Source: Defluviicoccus sp.
Lineage (GTDB): Bacteria > Pseudomonadota > Alphaproteobacteria > MPNO01
Direction of reading: 5' to 3'
NCBI GenBank assembly: GCA_028820505.1
Contig: JAPPIT010000190.1
Location: 1 to 52,306 of the forward strand
Length of the DNA stretch: 52,306 nt
Below, in pieces: positions 31,148 to 40,308 of the stretch. Positions within the stretch are counted from its first letter, which is position 1. Every line of letters begins with the position of its first letter. Under the pieces are notes generated by a model. It saw only the letters and a list, made by a program, of their open reading frames with translations, did no database searches and had not been told where the DNA came from. The position numbers were made by a program, and so were the translations under genes.

Positions 31148-33223
31148 ATGACGAGCTGGATGGTGGGTGTAGACACCGGGGGCACGTTCACCGATCTGAT
31201 CGCGTTCGAGGCCGGCACCGGGGAGCGGCGCGCGGTGAAGGTCCCGTCGGTGCCCGAAGACCCGTCGCGCGCGGTGATCGACGCGCTGGAGGAGCTGTTC
31301 GGGACCGGCATCGCGCCGTCCGACATAGGGTTTTTCGTCCACGGCACCACGGTCGCGACCAACACGCTGATCGAGGAGGACGGCGCCCGCGCGGGCCTCC
31401 TGATCACCGAGGGGTTCCGCGCGGTCTACGAGGCCCGCGGCTGGTCGCAGCCCGACATCGACGATTTGCTCGATCCGTTCTACCGGAAACCCCGGCTCCT
31501 CGTTCCCCAGTCGCGCACCGCGGAGGCGGTCGAGCGCCTCGACTTCACCGGCGCCGTGCTGAAGCCGCTCGACGAAGACGGGCTACGCGAGGCGGTTCGC
31601 GGGCTCGCCGCGAAGGGGATCGAATCGCTCGCGGTCTGCTACCTGTTCAGCTTCCGCAACCCGGCGCACGAGCGCCGCACCGCCGAGATCGTCGCCGAGG
31701 AGGCTCCGGGCCTCAGGGTCTCGCTCTCCTCCGAGATCCTGCCGACGATCCGCGAATACCCCAGGCTCTCCACCACCGCGATCGACGCCTATGTGGGCCC
31801 CAGGGTCCAGACCTATCTGCTCCGCCTCGGCGCGGCGCTGGAGGACGCCGGGATCGAGACGCCGCAGCTGTTCCTGATGCAGTCGCACGGCGGGCTGATG
31901 CGGATCGAGCTCGGCGCGCGGTTTCCCAACCAGACCCTGCTGTCGGGGCCGGCGGCGGGCGCGGTATCGGGCCGGGCGCTCGGCGCGCTGGTCGGCCGCC
32001 CCAACGTGGTCACGTTCGACATGGGCGGCACCTCGACCGACATCGCGGTGATCGCCGACGGCCGGATCGAGGAGACCGATTCGGGTCGAATCGCCGGGCA
32101 GGACATCGGAACCCCGATGCTCTCGGTCGCCACCCTCGGCGCCGGCGGCGGCACGATCGCCTATATCGGCAGGGACGGGCTGATGAAGGTCGGCCCGCGC
32201 AGCGCCGGCGCCGAGCCGGGGCCCGTCTGCTACGGGCGCGGCGGGACGGAGCCCACGGTGACCGACGCGAACCTTCTCCTCGGCGCGCTCGGTGCGGGCA
32301 GCGTGCTCGGCGGGCGGATGACGATGGACCCCGACCTCGCCCGCGCCGCGGTCAGAGAGAAGGTCGCCGATCCCCTCGGGCTCGATGCGATCGAGGCGGC
32401 GGCCGGGATCGTCCGCATCGTCAACTCGAACATGGCGGTCGATCTCCGCCTCGCCTTCCAGCGGCGCGGCGCCGACCCGCGCGACTTCGCGCTGGTGGCC
32501 TTCGGCGGGGCCGGTCCGCTGCATGCCGCGGCGCTCGCCCGGGACGTCGGAATCGCCCAGGTCGTCGTGCCGCTCGCCCCCGGGCTCAACAGCGCCTTCG
32601 GGCTGCTCCAGACCGATGTCCGGCACATCTACGTCAAATCCTCGGTCGCGGTTCTGGCGGGCCTCTCCGCGGGCGCGATGGAGGCGGAGTTCCGGGACCT
32701 CGAAGCGCGCGCCCGCGCGGACGTGCGCGAGGAAGGCTTCGACGAGACCGAGGCCGTCCTTCGCCGCCAGATCGACATGCGTTACCTGCACCAGGGCTAC
32801 CAGCTCGCCGTCGATTGCCTGGCGAGCCCGGTCGACGAGGCGGAGAAGGCGGCGCTCAAGTCGCGCTTCGACGACCTCCACGCCCGGGTCTACGGGGCGA
32901 GCGCGCCGGACGAGGACGCCGAGACGGTCACCTTCCGGGTCATCGCCGAGATCGCGGTGCCCAAGCTCGATCTGCCCGCGATCGAGGCCGGCGACGGCGA
33001 TCCCTCGGCGGCCGGGATCGGCGCGCGCGAGCTCTACGATTTCGAGGCCGGCGGCTTCGTGCCCTGCACGCTCTACGACCGGGCCCGGCTGCGGGCCGGC
33101 GACCGGATCGAAGGCGCCGCGGTAATCCAGCAATTCGACTCCACCACCGTCGTGCTCTCCGGCCAGAGCGCGACCGTCGAAGCGCACGGCAACCTCGTCA
33201 TCGATGCGGGAGACGCGTCATGA
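31148..33223 (+). CDS. hyuA: Hydantoinase/oxoprolinase subunit A (HyuA)
   Basis: 691 aa from ATG 31148, ahead of MVGVDTGGTFTDLI; ATG 31115 is in frame but lacks a ribosome site. ATP-dependent ring-opening or carboxylating subunit. Visible: the phosphate motif GVDTGGTFTD (7-16), FFVHGTTVATNTLIE, LLSGPAAGAVSG, VVTFDMGGTSTDIAVI and LVAFGGAGPLHA. With HyuB it forms N-methylhydantoinase, 5-oxoprolinase or acetone-carboxylase-type complexes. Overlaps hyuB by 4 nt (ATGA). Confidence 0.93.
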   Translation: MTSWMVGVDTGGTFTDLIAFEAGTGERRAVKVPSVPEDPSRAVIDALEELFGTGIAPSDIGFFVHGTTVATNTLIEEDGARAGLLITEGFRAVYEARGWSQPDIDDLLDPFYRKPRLLVPQSRTAEAVERLDFTGAVLKPLDEDGLREAVRGLAAKGIESLAVCYLFSFRNPAHERRTAEIVAEEAPGLRVSLSSEILPTIREYPRLSTTAIDAYVGPRVQTYLLRLGAALEDAGIETPQLFLMQSHGGLMRIELGARFPNQTLLSGPAAGAVSGRALGALVGRPNVVTFDMGGTSTDIAVIADGRIEETDSGRIAGQDIGTPMLSVATLGAGGGTIAYIGRDGLMKVGPRSAGAEPGPVCYGRGGTEPTVTDANLLLGALGAGSVLGGRMTMDPDLARAAVREKVADPLGLDAIEAAAGIVRIVNSNMAVDLRLAFQRRGADPRDFALVAFGGAGPLHAAALARDVGIAQVVVPLAPGLNSAFGLLQTDVRHIYVKSSVAVLAGLSAGAMEAEFRDLEARARADVREEGFDETEAVLRRQIDMRYLHQGYQLAVDCLASPVDEAEKAALKSRFDDLHARVYGASAPDEDAETVTFRVIAEIAVPKLDLPAIEAGDGDPSAAGIGARELYDFEAGGFVPCTLYDRARLRAGDRIEGAAVIQQFDSTTVVLSGQSATVEAHGNLVIDAGDAS

Positions 33224-34950
33224 GCCTCGATCCCATTACCATCGAGGTGGTGCTGAGCCGCCTGCGCGAGACCACCGAGGCGATGGCGCACGCGCTGTTT
33301 CACAGCGGCTACTCGCCGATCCTCCGCGAGTCGCAGGACGGCACGGCGGGGCTGACCGACGGCGCCGGCCGCGTGGTCATGGTCGGCGGCGGGCTGCAAT
33401 ACCATTCCCTGCTCTATTCCAAGGCGATCGGCAGCATCTTCGAGCGCTACCCGCCCGAGACCATGCGGGAGGGCGACAGCTTCGTCTGCAACGACCCCTA
33501 CAAGGCGGGCAACAGCCACGTGCCCGACTTCGTGGTCGCGACGCCGGCCTTCTTCGAGGGACGGCTGGTCGCCTTCGGGGTCAGCGTCGCCCACAAGGCC
33601 GATGTCGGCGGGCTGGTGCCGGGCTCGTCCGGCGCGGCGGCGCGCGAGATCTTCCATGACGGGATCCTCCTGCCCCCGGTCCGGTTGTGGAGCGCCGACG
33701 GCGTCAACGCAGAGGTCGAGGCGATCGTCCGCAACAACAGCCGCGCGCCGGACGTGGTGGTGGGCGACCTGCGCGGCCAGGTGGGCGCGACTAGGCTCGG
33801 CGCGAGGCGGATTGCCGCGCTGTGCGGGGCCTTCGGTGCGGACACCGTGACCGGGACGATGGACACGCTGATGGCGCGGACCACGCGGCGGGTGAGGGAA
33901 GCGGTCTCCACCTGGAAAGACGGCGGCGCCGAGGCCGAGGGGCTGATGGACCACGACGGCGCCGACCGCGACCGGCCGGTGCGCATCCATGTCCGGGCGG
34001 AGAAGTCGGGCGACCGGCTGACGATCGACTTCAGCGGCAGCGATCCGCAAACGGCGGGGCCGATCAACACCCCCGAGCCGACCGCGCGCGCGGTCTCGAT
34101 GCAGGCGATCCTGGCCGCCTCCGATCCGAGCATCCCGATGAACACCGGCGCCTTCGAGGCGGTCGACTTCGTCATCCCGCCGGGCCGGATGGTGAGCCCT
34201 CAATTCCCGGCCACGGTCAACCACTACTTCCCGACCTCGCACATGGTCTACAACGTCGTCCTCGCCGCGCTCGGCGAACTCAACCCGCACCGCGCGGTCG
34301 CCCCCTCGGGACTCGGCACCGGCGCGATGGCGATCGGCTACGCGGAGGGACGGTCCGGCAAGGCGACCGTCCAGTACGAGCTGATGACCACCTCGCTCGG
34401 CGGCACCAGCGAGGGCGACGGCGCCTCGATCGTGCTGCCGATGAACCATTTCGCGCCGGGCACGCCGGTCGAGATCGTCGAGACCGAATACCCGATCCGG
34501 GTCGAGAGGTTCGAGTTGCTGCCCGACAGCGCCGGCGCCGGGACCCATCGCGGCGGGATCGGCTTCGCACGCGAATACGCGTTCCTGACCGACTGCACGC
34601 TGACGCTCCGGACCGCCAACCACCGCCACGCCGCCTGGGGGCTGTTCGGCGGCGGCGGCCCGGCCCCGGCGTCGACCTCGATCGCATTCGCCGACGGCAG
34701 GGTGGAGGACATGGACGTGCTGGAGACCCGGCGCATGTCCGCGGGCACCTCGATCAGGCTGTGCCAGAGCGGCGGCGGCGGGTACGGCGATCCGTACCGG
34801 CGGGCCCCGGAACTGGTCCTCGCCGATATCGAGGACGGCTATGTCACGCCGCAGGCCGCGCGGACGCTCTACGGCGTGGTCGTCGATGCCGACGGCGCGC
34901 TCGACACGGCCGAGACCGAACGGCTGCGGCAACGCGGAACCGGCCCCTGA
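33220..34950 (+). CDS. hyuB: Hydantoinase/oxoprolinase subunit B (HyuB)
   Basis: 576 aa. Conserved segments: DPITIEVVLSRLRETTEAMA, FHSGYSPILRESQDGTAGLT, SFVCNDPYKAGNSHVPDFVV, ATVNHYFPTSHMVYNVVLAA and QSGGGGYGDPYRR. Obligate partner of HyuA. The upstream A subunit and lack of hyuC next to it leave the substrate open; an M20 carbamoylase-type gene is 22 kb away. Confidence 0.93.
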   Translation: MSLDPITIEVVLSRLRETTEAMAHALFHSGYSPILRESQDGTAGLTDGAGRVVMVGGGLQYHSLLYSKAIGSIFERYPPETMREGDSFVCNDPYKAGNSHVPDFVVATPAFFEGRLVAFGVSVAHKADVGGLVPGSSGAAAREIFHDGILLPPVRLWSADGVNAEVEAIVRNNSRAPDVVVGDLRGQVGATRLGARRIAALCGAFGADTVTGTMDTLMARTTRRVREAVSTWKDGGAEAEGLMDHDGADRDRPVRIHVRAEKSGDRLTIDFSGSDPQTAGPINTPEPTARAVSMQAILAASDPSIPMNTGAFEAVDFVIPPGRMVSPQFPATVNHYFPTSHMVYNVVLAALGELNPHRAVAPSGLGTGAMAIGYAEGRSGKATVQYELMTTSLGGTSEGDGASIVLPMNHFAPGTPVEIVETEYPIRVERFELLPDSAGAGTHRGGIGFAREYAFLTDCTLTLRTANHRHAAWGLFGGGGPAPASTSIAFADGRVEDMDVLETRRMSAGTSIRLCQSGGGGYGDPYRRAPELVLADIEDGYVTPQAARTLYGVVVDADGALDTAETERLRQRGTGP

Positions 34951-34971
34951 GCGGTCTCTCCCGCCCTGTGG

Positions 34972-34985
34972 TGGGAGAAATCCCA
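34972..34985. promoter_or_regulatory. TGGGA-GAAA-TCCCA palindrome, site 1
   Basis: 14-bp inverted repeat with 5-bp arms in the 34951-35135 gap. It recurs with one base change at 35027-35040, 55 bp further on and nearer the HTH-methyltransferase gene. Candidate operator pair. Confidence 0.6.
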
Positions 34986-35014
34986 TACCAAAATCCGGCC
35001 GACCTCCTCGGACA

Positions 35015-35081
35015 TTTGACAGAAATTGGGATAAATCCCATCTTTTGACAAAAGAATTTTAGTGGGAAAATTTGTTTGACA
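35015..35081 (+). promoter_or_regulatory. A+T-rich leader: TGGGA-TAAA-TCCCA site 2 and three TTTGACA boxes
   Basis: TTTGACA occurs at 35015, 35044 and 35075, spaced 29 and 31 nt. The second palindrome lies at 35027-35040 between the first two boxes. Base composition drops sharply from the flanking genes. The boxes look like promoter -35 elements in the direction of the next gene, but no good TATAAT follows at 17 nt. Confidence 0.55.
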
Positions 35082-35135
35082 GGCGGGGGAGGCCGCGCTA
35101 GCGAAGGTCGTCGCAACCGAGTGCGAGGTCCGGCG

Positions 35136-36509
35136 GTGGATATCCGGGGCAGCCTTGTCGACGAAATCGAGAGCTATTGCCGCGAGGCCGGCATCGCCGA
35201 GTCGACCTTCGGGCGAATCGTCGTCAACGACGGCAAGTTCGTCGGCCGGCTCCGGGACGGAAAGAACGTGACCACCGCCACCGTCGAGCGCGTGCGCCGT
35301 TTCCTCCACGAGAACGGCGGCGCGCCGTCCTCCGCCGCCGCGGAGCCCGCAGAGCCCGCGCCTCCGGACGCCGAAGCCGGCGACTCGAGGACCGCCTTCC
35401 GGTTTTACGACAACCGCCAGAAATACCTCGCCTTCGTCAACACCTGCTCGGAGAAGTGGGTGGTCGCCGAACGGGCCGGCATGGAGCTTGCCCATCTCCA
35501 CCCCCAGCCGCCGGCGCTCCGGGTGTTCGACGCCGGCATGGGGGACGGCACGGTGCTCACCGGCGTCATGCGCCAGATGCACCGGCGCTTCCGCACGCTG
35601 CCCTTCTACATCGTCGGCAAGGAGATCAGCCTGGAGGACGTGCGCCTCGGGCTGGAGCGGATGCCCGACCGGTTCTACGAGCATCCGGCGACGGTGCTGG
35701 TTCTGACCAACCTCTACTACACCGAGGCGCCCTGGCTGATGCCGCGCTCGATGGCGGCGGCGGCCGCGCTCAACTGGATCGAGGTCGCGCTCGAAGGCGA
35801 TTCCTCGCACGAATTCCACGAGCAGATCACCGCCCTCCAGCCCCGGCTCTCGGAGACCTGGCAGGTGCGGCCGTCGGAAAAGACCGGCAACCCGCTCTAT
35901 GTCCGCCCGTCGGTGCTGGTGGTCTATCGCGAGGACCACAAGTTCCTGCTCGACCAGGTGATTCCCCGGCCGGGCGCGGTGAAGGCGGATTACGACCTTG
36001 TGATCGCCTCGCAACCCTATCGCGCTCGGATGCCGGTCTCGTTCAAGGCGCAGAAGGTGCTCGCTCCGCTCGCCCGCAGCCTCGCGCCCGGCGGGCGGCT
36101 GCTCGGCATCCATTCGCGCGGCGGCGATCCCGGGCTCGAAATCGTCCGCGAGGTGTGGCCGGGCGAGAACCCGTTCGCCACCAACCGGCACGACCTGCTG
36201 AAGGCGCTCAAGGACGAGCTCGGCCGCGACGGGCGCGACCTCAACTTCAACGCCTATGCCGACAAGCGCTCCATCTTCCGCTACGACATGCACACCCTGC
36301 CGAGCGAGGTCGGCAGCGGGAGCATCGGCACCTCCACCCTGTTCGCCGCCTGGAACGCCGCGATCTATGTCGCCCAGATCGAGGACGAGCGCCTGGAGGA
36401 CGTCATCGCCGAGGGCCGCTATCTCGACGCCACCCGGAAGGTGCTGAACCGGCATGGCGGGCTCTGGTTCTACGACGAATCCTACGTCGTCTCCCGGCGG
36501 AGGGACTGA
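35136..36509 (+). CDS. HTH domain fused to methyltransferase-like domain
   Basis: 457 aa from GTG 35136 (GAGGT 7-8 nt upstream; GTG 35121 also possible). Residues 6-60 form a helix-turn-helix-like domain (VDEIESYCREAGIAESTFGR, FVGRLRDGKNVTTATVERVR). This is followed by a Pro/Ala linker (63-83), then an SAM-type Rossmann fold with glycine motif RVFDAGMGDGTVLTGVM (129-145). C-terminal parts RSLAPGGRLLGIHSRGGDPG and FATNRHDLLKALKDELG fit a class I methyltransferase-like protein. Target unknown: the HTH could recruit it to DNA or regulate its own gene. It sits 4 nt ahead of the MetF-like gene. Confidence 0.75.
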   Translation: MDIRGSLVDEIESYCREAGIAESTFGRIVVNDGKFVGRLRDGKNVTTATVERVRRFLHENGGAPSSAAAEPAEPAPPDAEAGDSRTAFRFYDNRQKYLAFVNTCSEKWVVAERAGMELAHLHPQPPALRVFDAGMGDGTVLTGVMRQMHRRFRTLPFYIVGKEISLEDVRLGLERMPDRFYEHPATVLVLTNLYYTEAPWLMPRSMAAAAALNWIEVALEGDSSHEFHEQITALQPRLSETWQVRPSEKTGNPLYVRPSVLVVYREDHKFLLDQVIPRPGAVKADYDLVIASQPYRARMPVSFKAQKVLAPLARSLAPGGRLLGIHSRGGDPGLEIVREVWPGENPFATNRHDLLKALKDELGRDGRDLNFNAYADKRSIFRYDMHTLPSEVGSGSIGTSTLFAAWNAAIYVAQIEDERLEDVIAEGRYLDATRKVLNRHGGLWFYDESYVVSRRRD

Positions 36510-36513
36510 GGCG

Positions 36514-37455
36514 ATGTTCCTGTCCCCCGAAACGGCCGCGGAATCGGGCTTCGCGCGAACCCTGCTCAACGGGGAGTTCGCCGTCACCGCCGAGCTCGTC
36601 CCGCCGGCCTCGGGCGCGCCGGACGAATTGCTTGCGCTGGCGGAGCCGTTCCGGGATCTGGTCGATGCGGTCAACGTCACCGACGGGCCGCGCGCGATGG
36701 TTCACATGTCCGCGCTCGCCGCTTCCGCCATCCTTGTCCGCGAGGGTATCGAACCGATCCTCCAGTTCACTTGCCGCGACCGCAACCGGATCGCGCTCCA
36801 GTCCGACCTGCTCGGCGCCTCCGCGGTCGGGGTGCGCAACGTGCTGATCCTGCGCGGCGACGACCCCGACACGAACGAGATCCCGCCGCCCAAGCCGGTC
36901 TTCGACGTGGACAGCCGCGACCTGATCCAGATCGCCGCCAAGATGCGCGCCGGCGAGGCGCTGGCCTCGGGCCGGGAGATCGGCACCGCGCCGCGCCTCT
37001 TCATCGGCGCCGCCGACACGCCGGTCGATCCGGAGCCCGGCTGGCGCCCGACCGGGCTCGCGCGCAAGATCGAGGCGGGGGCGGGGTTCGTGCAGACCCA
37101 GCTCTGCTGGGACGTCGACGTGGTCCGCCGCTACGCCGCGGCGCTGGAGGCGGCCGGGCTGACCGACCGCGTGTTCCTGCTGATCGGGATCGGCCCGATC
37201 GCCTCGGCGCGGTCGGCAAGGTGGATGCGCGACAATCTGTGGGGGGTCCGGATCCCCGATTCGATCGTCGAACGCCTCGACCGCGCCGCCGACCAGAAGG
37301 CGGAAGGCATCGCGATCTGCGCCGAGCTGATCCGCGACCTCGCCGAGGTGCCGGGCGTCTCCGGCGTCCACCTGATGGCGCCCGTCGGCCTGTCCTCGAT
37401 CCCCGTGGCGATCCGGGAGTCGGGCGTGCTGGAGAATCGCGCCGCGGCCGTGTAG
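36514..37455 (+). CDS. Methylenetetrahydrofolate reductase-like protein (MetF superfamily)
   Basis: 313 aa. TIM-barrel reductase pattern: FAVTAELVPPASGAPDELLA, DAVNVTDGPRAMVHMSALAA, QFTCRDRNRIALQSDLLGAS and VRNVLILRGDDP. In MetF the Glu/Asp and Asn-x-Thr-Asp segments bind FAD and folate; here VNVTD and TCRDRN correspond. With the methyltransferase-like gene directly upstream, a one-carbon transfer pair is suggested (inference). Classic metF partner genes (metE, metH) are absent. Stop is 7 nt from the convergent CaiB gene. Confidence 0.85.
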   Translation: MFLSPETAAESGFARTLLNGEFAVTAELVPPASGAPDELLALAEPFRDLVDAVNVTDGPRAMVHMSALAASAILVREGIEPILQFTCRDRNRIALQSDLLGASAVGVRNVLILRGDDPDTNEIPPPKPVFDVDSRDLIQIAAKMRAGEALASGREIGTAPRLFIGAADTPVDPEPGWRPTGLARKIEAGAGFVQTQLCWDVDVVRRYAAALEAAGLTDRVFLLIGIGPIASARSARWMRDNLWGVRIPDSIVERLDRAADQKAEGIAICAELIRDLAEVPGVSGVHLMAPVGLSSIPVAIRESGVLENRAAAV

Positions 37456-37462
37456 GGGGCCC

Positions 37463-38686
37463 TCAGACCACCCCGTCTTCGCGAAGCACGGCGATCTCGT
37501 CCTCGTCCATGCCGAGGAGGCCGCCCAGCACCTCTTCGGTGTGCTCGCCGAGGGCCGGGGCGCCGCCGGGGTAGTCGTGCGGTTCGCCGACATAGCGGAT
37601 CGGATTGGCGACGCCCGGCACCGACCCGGCCTCGCTGTGCGGCAGCTCCATCCGCAGCCCCCGGGCCACCGCCTGCGGGTCGGCGAAGATCCGGCGGAGG
37701 TCGTTGATCGGACCGCAGGGGACGCCGACCGCCTCCAGCGCGGCGATCCATTCGTCCTGCGTGCGGGCAAGCATCATCTCCGCGAGCGCCGGGATCAGCG
37801 CGTCGCGGTGCTCGACGCGCCCGGCATTGGTGCGGAACCTTTCGTCGCCGGCGAGGTCGGGCCTGCCGCCGGCCTCGCAGAAGCGGGCGAACTGGGAATC
37901 GTTGCCGACCGCGACGACGACATGGCCGTCGGAGGTCGCGAAGGACTGGTAGGGCACGACGTTGGGATGCCCGTTGCCCATCCGTCCCGGCGCCTCGCCG
38001 GTGACGAGGTAGTTCATCGCCTGGTTGGCCGTCGACGCCACGGCGACGTCGAACAGCGCCATGTCGATATGCTTGCCCTGGCCGGTCGTCTCGCGCTCGC
38101 GCACGGCGGCAAGCGCGGCGATCGCGGTGTAGAGGCCGGTCAGCACGTCGGTGACGGCCACGCCCACCTTCTGCGGCCCGCCGCCCGGCAGGTCGTCGCG
38201 CTCGCCGGTGATCGACATCAGCCCGCCCATCGCCTGGATCAGGAAGTCGTAGCCGGCGCGGTCGGCATAGGGCCCGGTCTGGCCGAACCCGGTGATCGAG
38301 CAGTAGACCAGCCCGGGGTTGACGGTGCGCAAGGACTCGTAGTCGAGGCGGTAGCGCGCGAGCCCGCCCCGCTTGTAGTTCTCGACGAGGATGTCGGAAG
38401 TCGCGGCCAGCCGGCGGACGATCTCCTGCCCCTTCTCCGAGGCGAGGTCGAGGGTGAGCGACTTCTTGCCGCGGTTGGCGCAGTGGAAATAGGCGGCGTC
38501 CGGGATCTCGCGCCCGTCCTCGGCGGTGATGAAGGGCGGGCCCCACAGGCGGGTGTCGTCGCCCGTGCCCCGACGCTCGATCTTGATCACCTCCGCGCCC
38601 AGGTCGGCCATCGTCTGGGCCGCCCAGGGGCCGGCCAGGATGCGGCTGAAGTCGAGGACCCGGAGCCCCGATAGAGGACCCGCCAT
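37463..38686 (-). CDS. CaiB/BaiF family CoA transferase, probably succinyl-CoA:glutarate type
   Basis: Family III CoA-transferase, 407 aa. Start motif LSGLRVLDFSRILAGPWAAQ, then ADLGAEVIKIERRGTGDDTR. Catalytic Asp180 in VAVTDVLTGLYTAI. DILVENYKRGGLARY and GPYADRAGYDFLIQAMGGLM are standard. Two nt downstream of the glutaryl-CoA dehydrogenase gene, the typical layout for glutarate activation by succinyl-CoA. Confidence 0.9.
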   Translation of the reverse strand: MAGPLSGLRVLDFSRILAGPWAAQTMADLGAEVIKIERRGTGDDTRLWGPPFITAEDGREIPDAAYFHCANRGKKSLTLDLASEKGQEIVRRLAATSDILVENYKRGGLARYRLDYESLRTVNPGLVYCSITGFGQTGPYADRAGYDFLIQAMGGLMSITGERDDLPGGGPQKVGVAVTDVLTGLYTAIAALAAVRERETTGQGKHIDMALFDVAVASTANQAMNYLVTGEAPGRMGNGHPNVVPYQSFATSDGHVVVAVGNDSQFARFCEAGGRPDLAGDERFRTNAGRVEHRDALIPALAEMMLARTQDEWIAALEAVGVPCGPINDLRRIFADPQAVARGLRMELPHSEAGSVPGVANPIRYVGEPHDYPGGAPALGEHTEEVLGGLLGMDEDEIAVLREDGVV

Positions 38687-38688
38687 GC

Positions 38689-39903
38689 CTACATGAAGGC
38701 CTGGATGCCGGTCTGCGCGCGGCCGAGGATCAGGGCGTGGATGTCGTGCGTCCCCTCGTAGGTGACGACGGTCTCCATATTCATCAGGTGGCGCATGACG
38801 TGGTACTCGTCGACGATTCCGTTGCCGCCGTGCATGTCGCGCGCGTCGCGCACGATGTCGCGCGCCTTGCCGGTCGAGTTGCGCTTGAGCATCGAGATCG
38901 CCTCGGGCGAGCAGCTGCCGTCGTCCATCATCCTTCCGAGCTGGAGGCAGGCCTGCAGCCCGATCGCGATCTCGGTCTGCATGTCGGCGAGCTTCTTCTG
39001 GATCAGCTGGTTGGCGGCGAGCGGGCGGTCGAACTGGGTCCGTTCCAGCGTGTATTGCCGCGCCGCGTGCCAGCAGAACTCGGCCGCCCCCAGCGCGCCC
39101 CAGGCGATGCCGTAGCGGGCGTTGTTGAGGCAGCCGAAGGGTCCGCCGAGGCCGCGCGCGTGCGGCAGCCTGTTCTCCTCCGGCACGAACACGTCGTCCA
39201 TGACGATCTCGCCGGTGATCGAGGCGCGGAGCGAGAGCTTGCCGGTCAGCTTCGGCGTCGACAGCCCCCCCATGCCGCGTTCCAGGACGAAGCCGCGGAT
39301 GACGCCCTCGTCGTCCTTGGCCCACACCACCATGACGTCGGCGATCGGAGAGTTCGAGATCCACATCTTGGATCCCTTGAGGCGGTAGCCGCCGTCGACC
39401 GACTTCGCGCGCGTCGTCATGCCGCCGGGGTCGGAGCCGTGATCGGGCTCGGTCAGGCCGAAGGCGCCCACCCACTCCCCGGTGGCCAGCCTGGGCAGGT
39501 ATTTCTGCCTCTGCTCCTCGGAGCCGTAATTGTAGATCGGCCACATCACGAGGCTCGACTGGACCGAGAGCGTCGAGCGGTAGGAGGAATCGACTGCCTC
39601 GATCTCGCGCGCGATCAGCCCGTAGCAGACATAGCTCGCGCCCGCGCAGCCGTAACCGTGGATGGTCGAGCCGAGGAAGCCGAGCTCGCCCAGCTCGCCG
39701 ATTATCTCGGGGTGGAACTCCTCGTTGTTGTAGCCCTCGATGATCCTGGGCAGCAGCTTCTCCCGGGCGTATTGCCGGGCGGTGTCGCGCACCAGCCGCT
39801 CCTCGTCGTCGAGCTGGCTTTCGAGCAGGAGGGGGTCTTCCCAGTTGAACCTGCCCCACTTGCGCGGCTTGTGCGCGCCGTCGGACTCGACCTTCGTGGC
39901 CAT
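38689..39903 (-). CDS. gcdH: Glutaryl-CoA dehydrogenase
   Basis: 404 aa FAD acyl-CoA dehydrogenase that oxidises and decarboxylates glutaryl-CoA to crotonyl-CoA. Evidence: [20 protein letters not shown] start typical of Gcd[21 protein letters not shown] (FAD motif), [20 protein letters not shown] and catalytic Glu383 in [19 protein letters not shown]. Final step of lysine, tryptophan and some aromatic degradation routes. First gene of the two-gene unit; GAAGGATCGAGG before the ATG. Confidence 0.95.
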   Translation of the reverse strand: MATKVESDGAHKPRKWGRFNWEDPLLLESQLDDEERLVRDTARQYAREKLLPRIIEGYNNEEFHPEIIGELGELGFLGSTIHGYGCAGASYVCYGLIAREIEAVDSSYRSTLSVQSSLVMWPIYNYGSEEQRQKYLPRLATGEWVGAFGLTEPDHGSDPGGMTTRAKSVDGGYRLKGSKMWISNSPIADVMVVWAKDDEGVIRGFVLERGMGGLSTPKLTGKLSLRASITGEIVMDDVFVPEENRLPHARGLGGPFGCLNNARYGIAWGALGAAEFCWHAARQYTLERTQFDRPLAANQLIQKKLADMQTEIAIGLQACLQLGRMMDDGSCSPEAISMLKRNSTGKARDIVRDARDMHGGNGIVDEYHVMRHLMNMETVVTYEGTHDIHALILGRAQTGIQAFM

Positions 39904-40308
39904 GCCTCGATCCTTCGTTCGTAGCCGAATTCATCCCGTGGCCGGATCATAGTCCGGCCGCACGCGCGTGTGTATGCCATGAAGCCCGCAGCTTGAAGCC
40001 CCCTTTTCGTCATTTCGACCGAGCGCAGCGAGTGGAGAAATCTCGCGCAGCAGGGAAGGAGATTTCTGGGACTTATATCGCTGGCTTGACGGATGTGAGG
40101 CCGGCGACATTTCTTCCGTCATGCCCGGACTTGTTACGGGCATGACGGCTGGAAGGGAGGGGTGTGCCGGAGCCCGCACCGACTTCCCTGTCAAGCGACG
40201 CAAACAAGTCCCGGATTTCCCCGATCCGCGCCCGACGGCCCGCGATTGTTCCCGCCAACCCGTTCGTATACAAACGATTTCGCGTGCAATTCACCGGGGA
40301 GGCCCGCC
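39904..40308. other. 405-bp intergenic region with repeats, no gene
   Basis: Separates divergent gcdH and UbiD-like genes. It contains an imperfect palindrome at about 40009-40047 (CGTCATTTCGACCGAGCGC ... GTGGAGAAATCTCG, a widespread high-G+C intergenic type, with GAGATTTCT repeated at 40059). It also contains the CCGTCATGCCCGG palindrome at 40116-40148. The last 150 nt should hold the promoter of the decarboxylase gene (TATACAAACGATTT near 40267 is A+T-rich). Confidence 0.75.
40116..40148. repeat. GTCATGCCCGG palindrome, symmetric variant
   Basis: CCGTCATGCCCG and CGGGCATGACGG arms (12 bp, 40116-40127 and 40137-40148) around GACTTGTTA. Member of the same family as 14-45 and 52253-52284, but with both ends in the ATGACGG form. 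Confidence 0.85.

Noticed and set aside
33073..34986. 637-codon minus-strand frame over hyuB
   Set aside because: Shadow of a clear HyuB gene.
34951..35135. CRISPR-like periodic repeat
   Set aside because: TTTGACA is only 7 bp and spacers differ; spacing of about 30 is more like promoter boxes.
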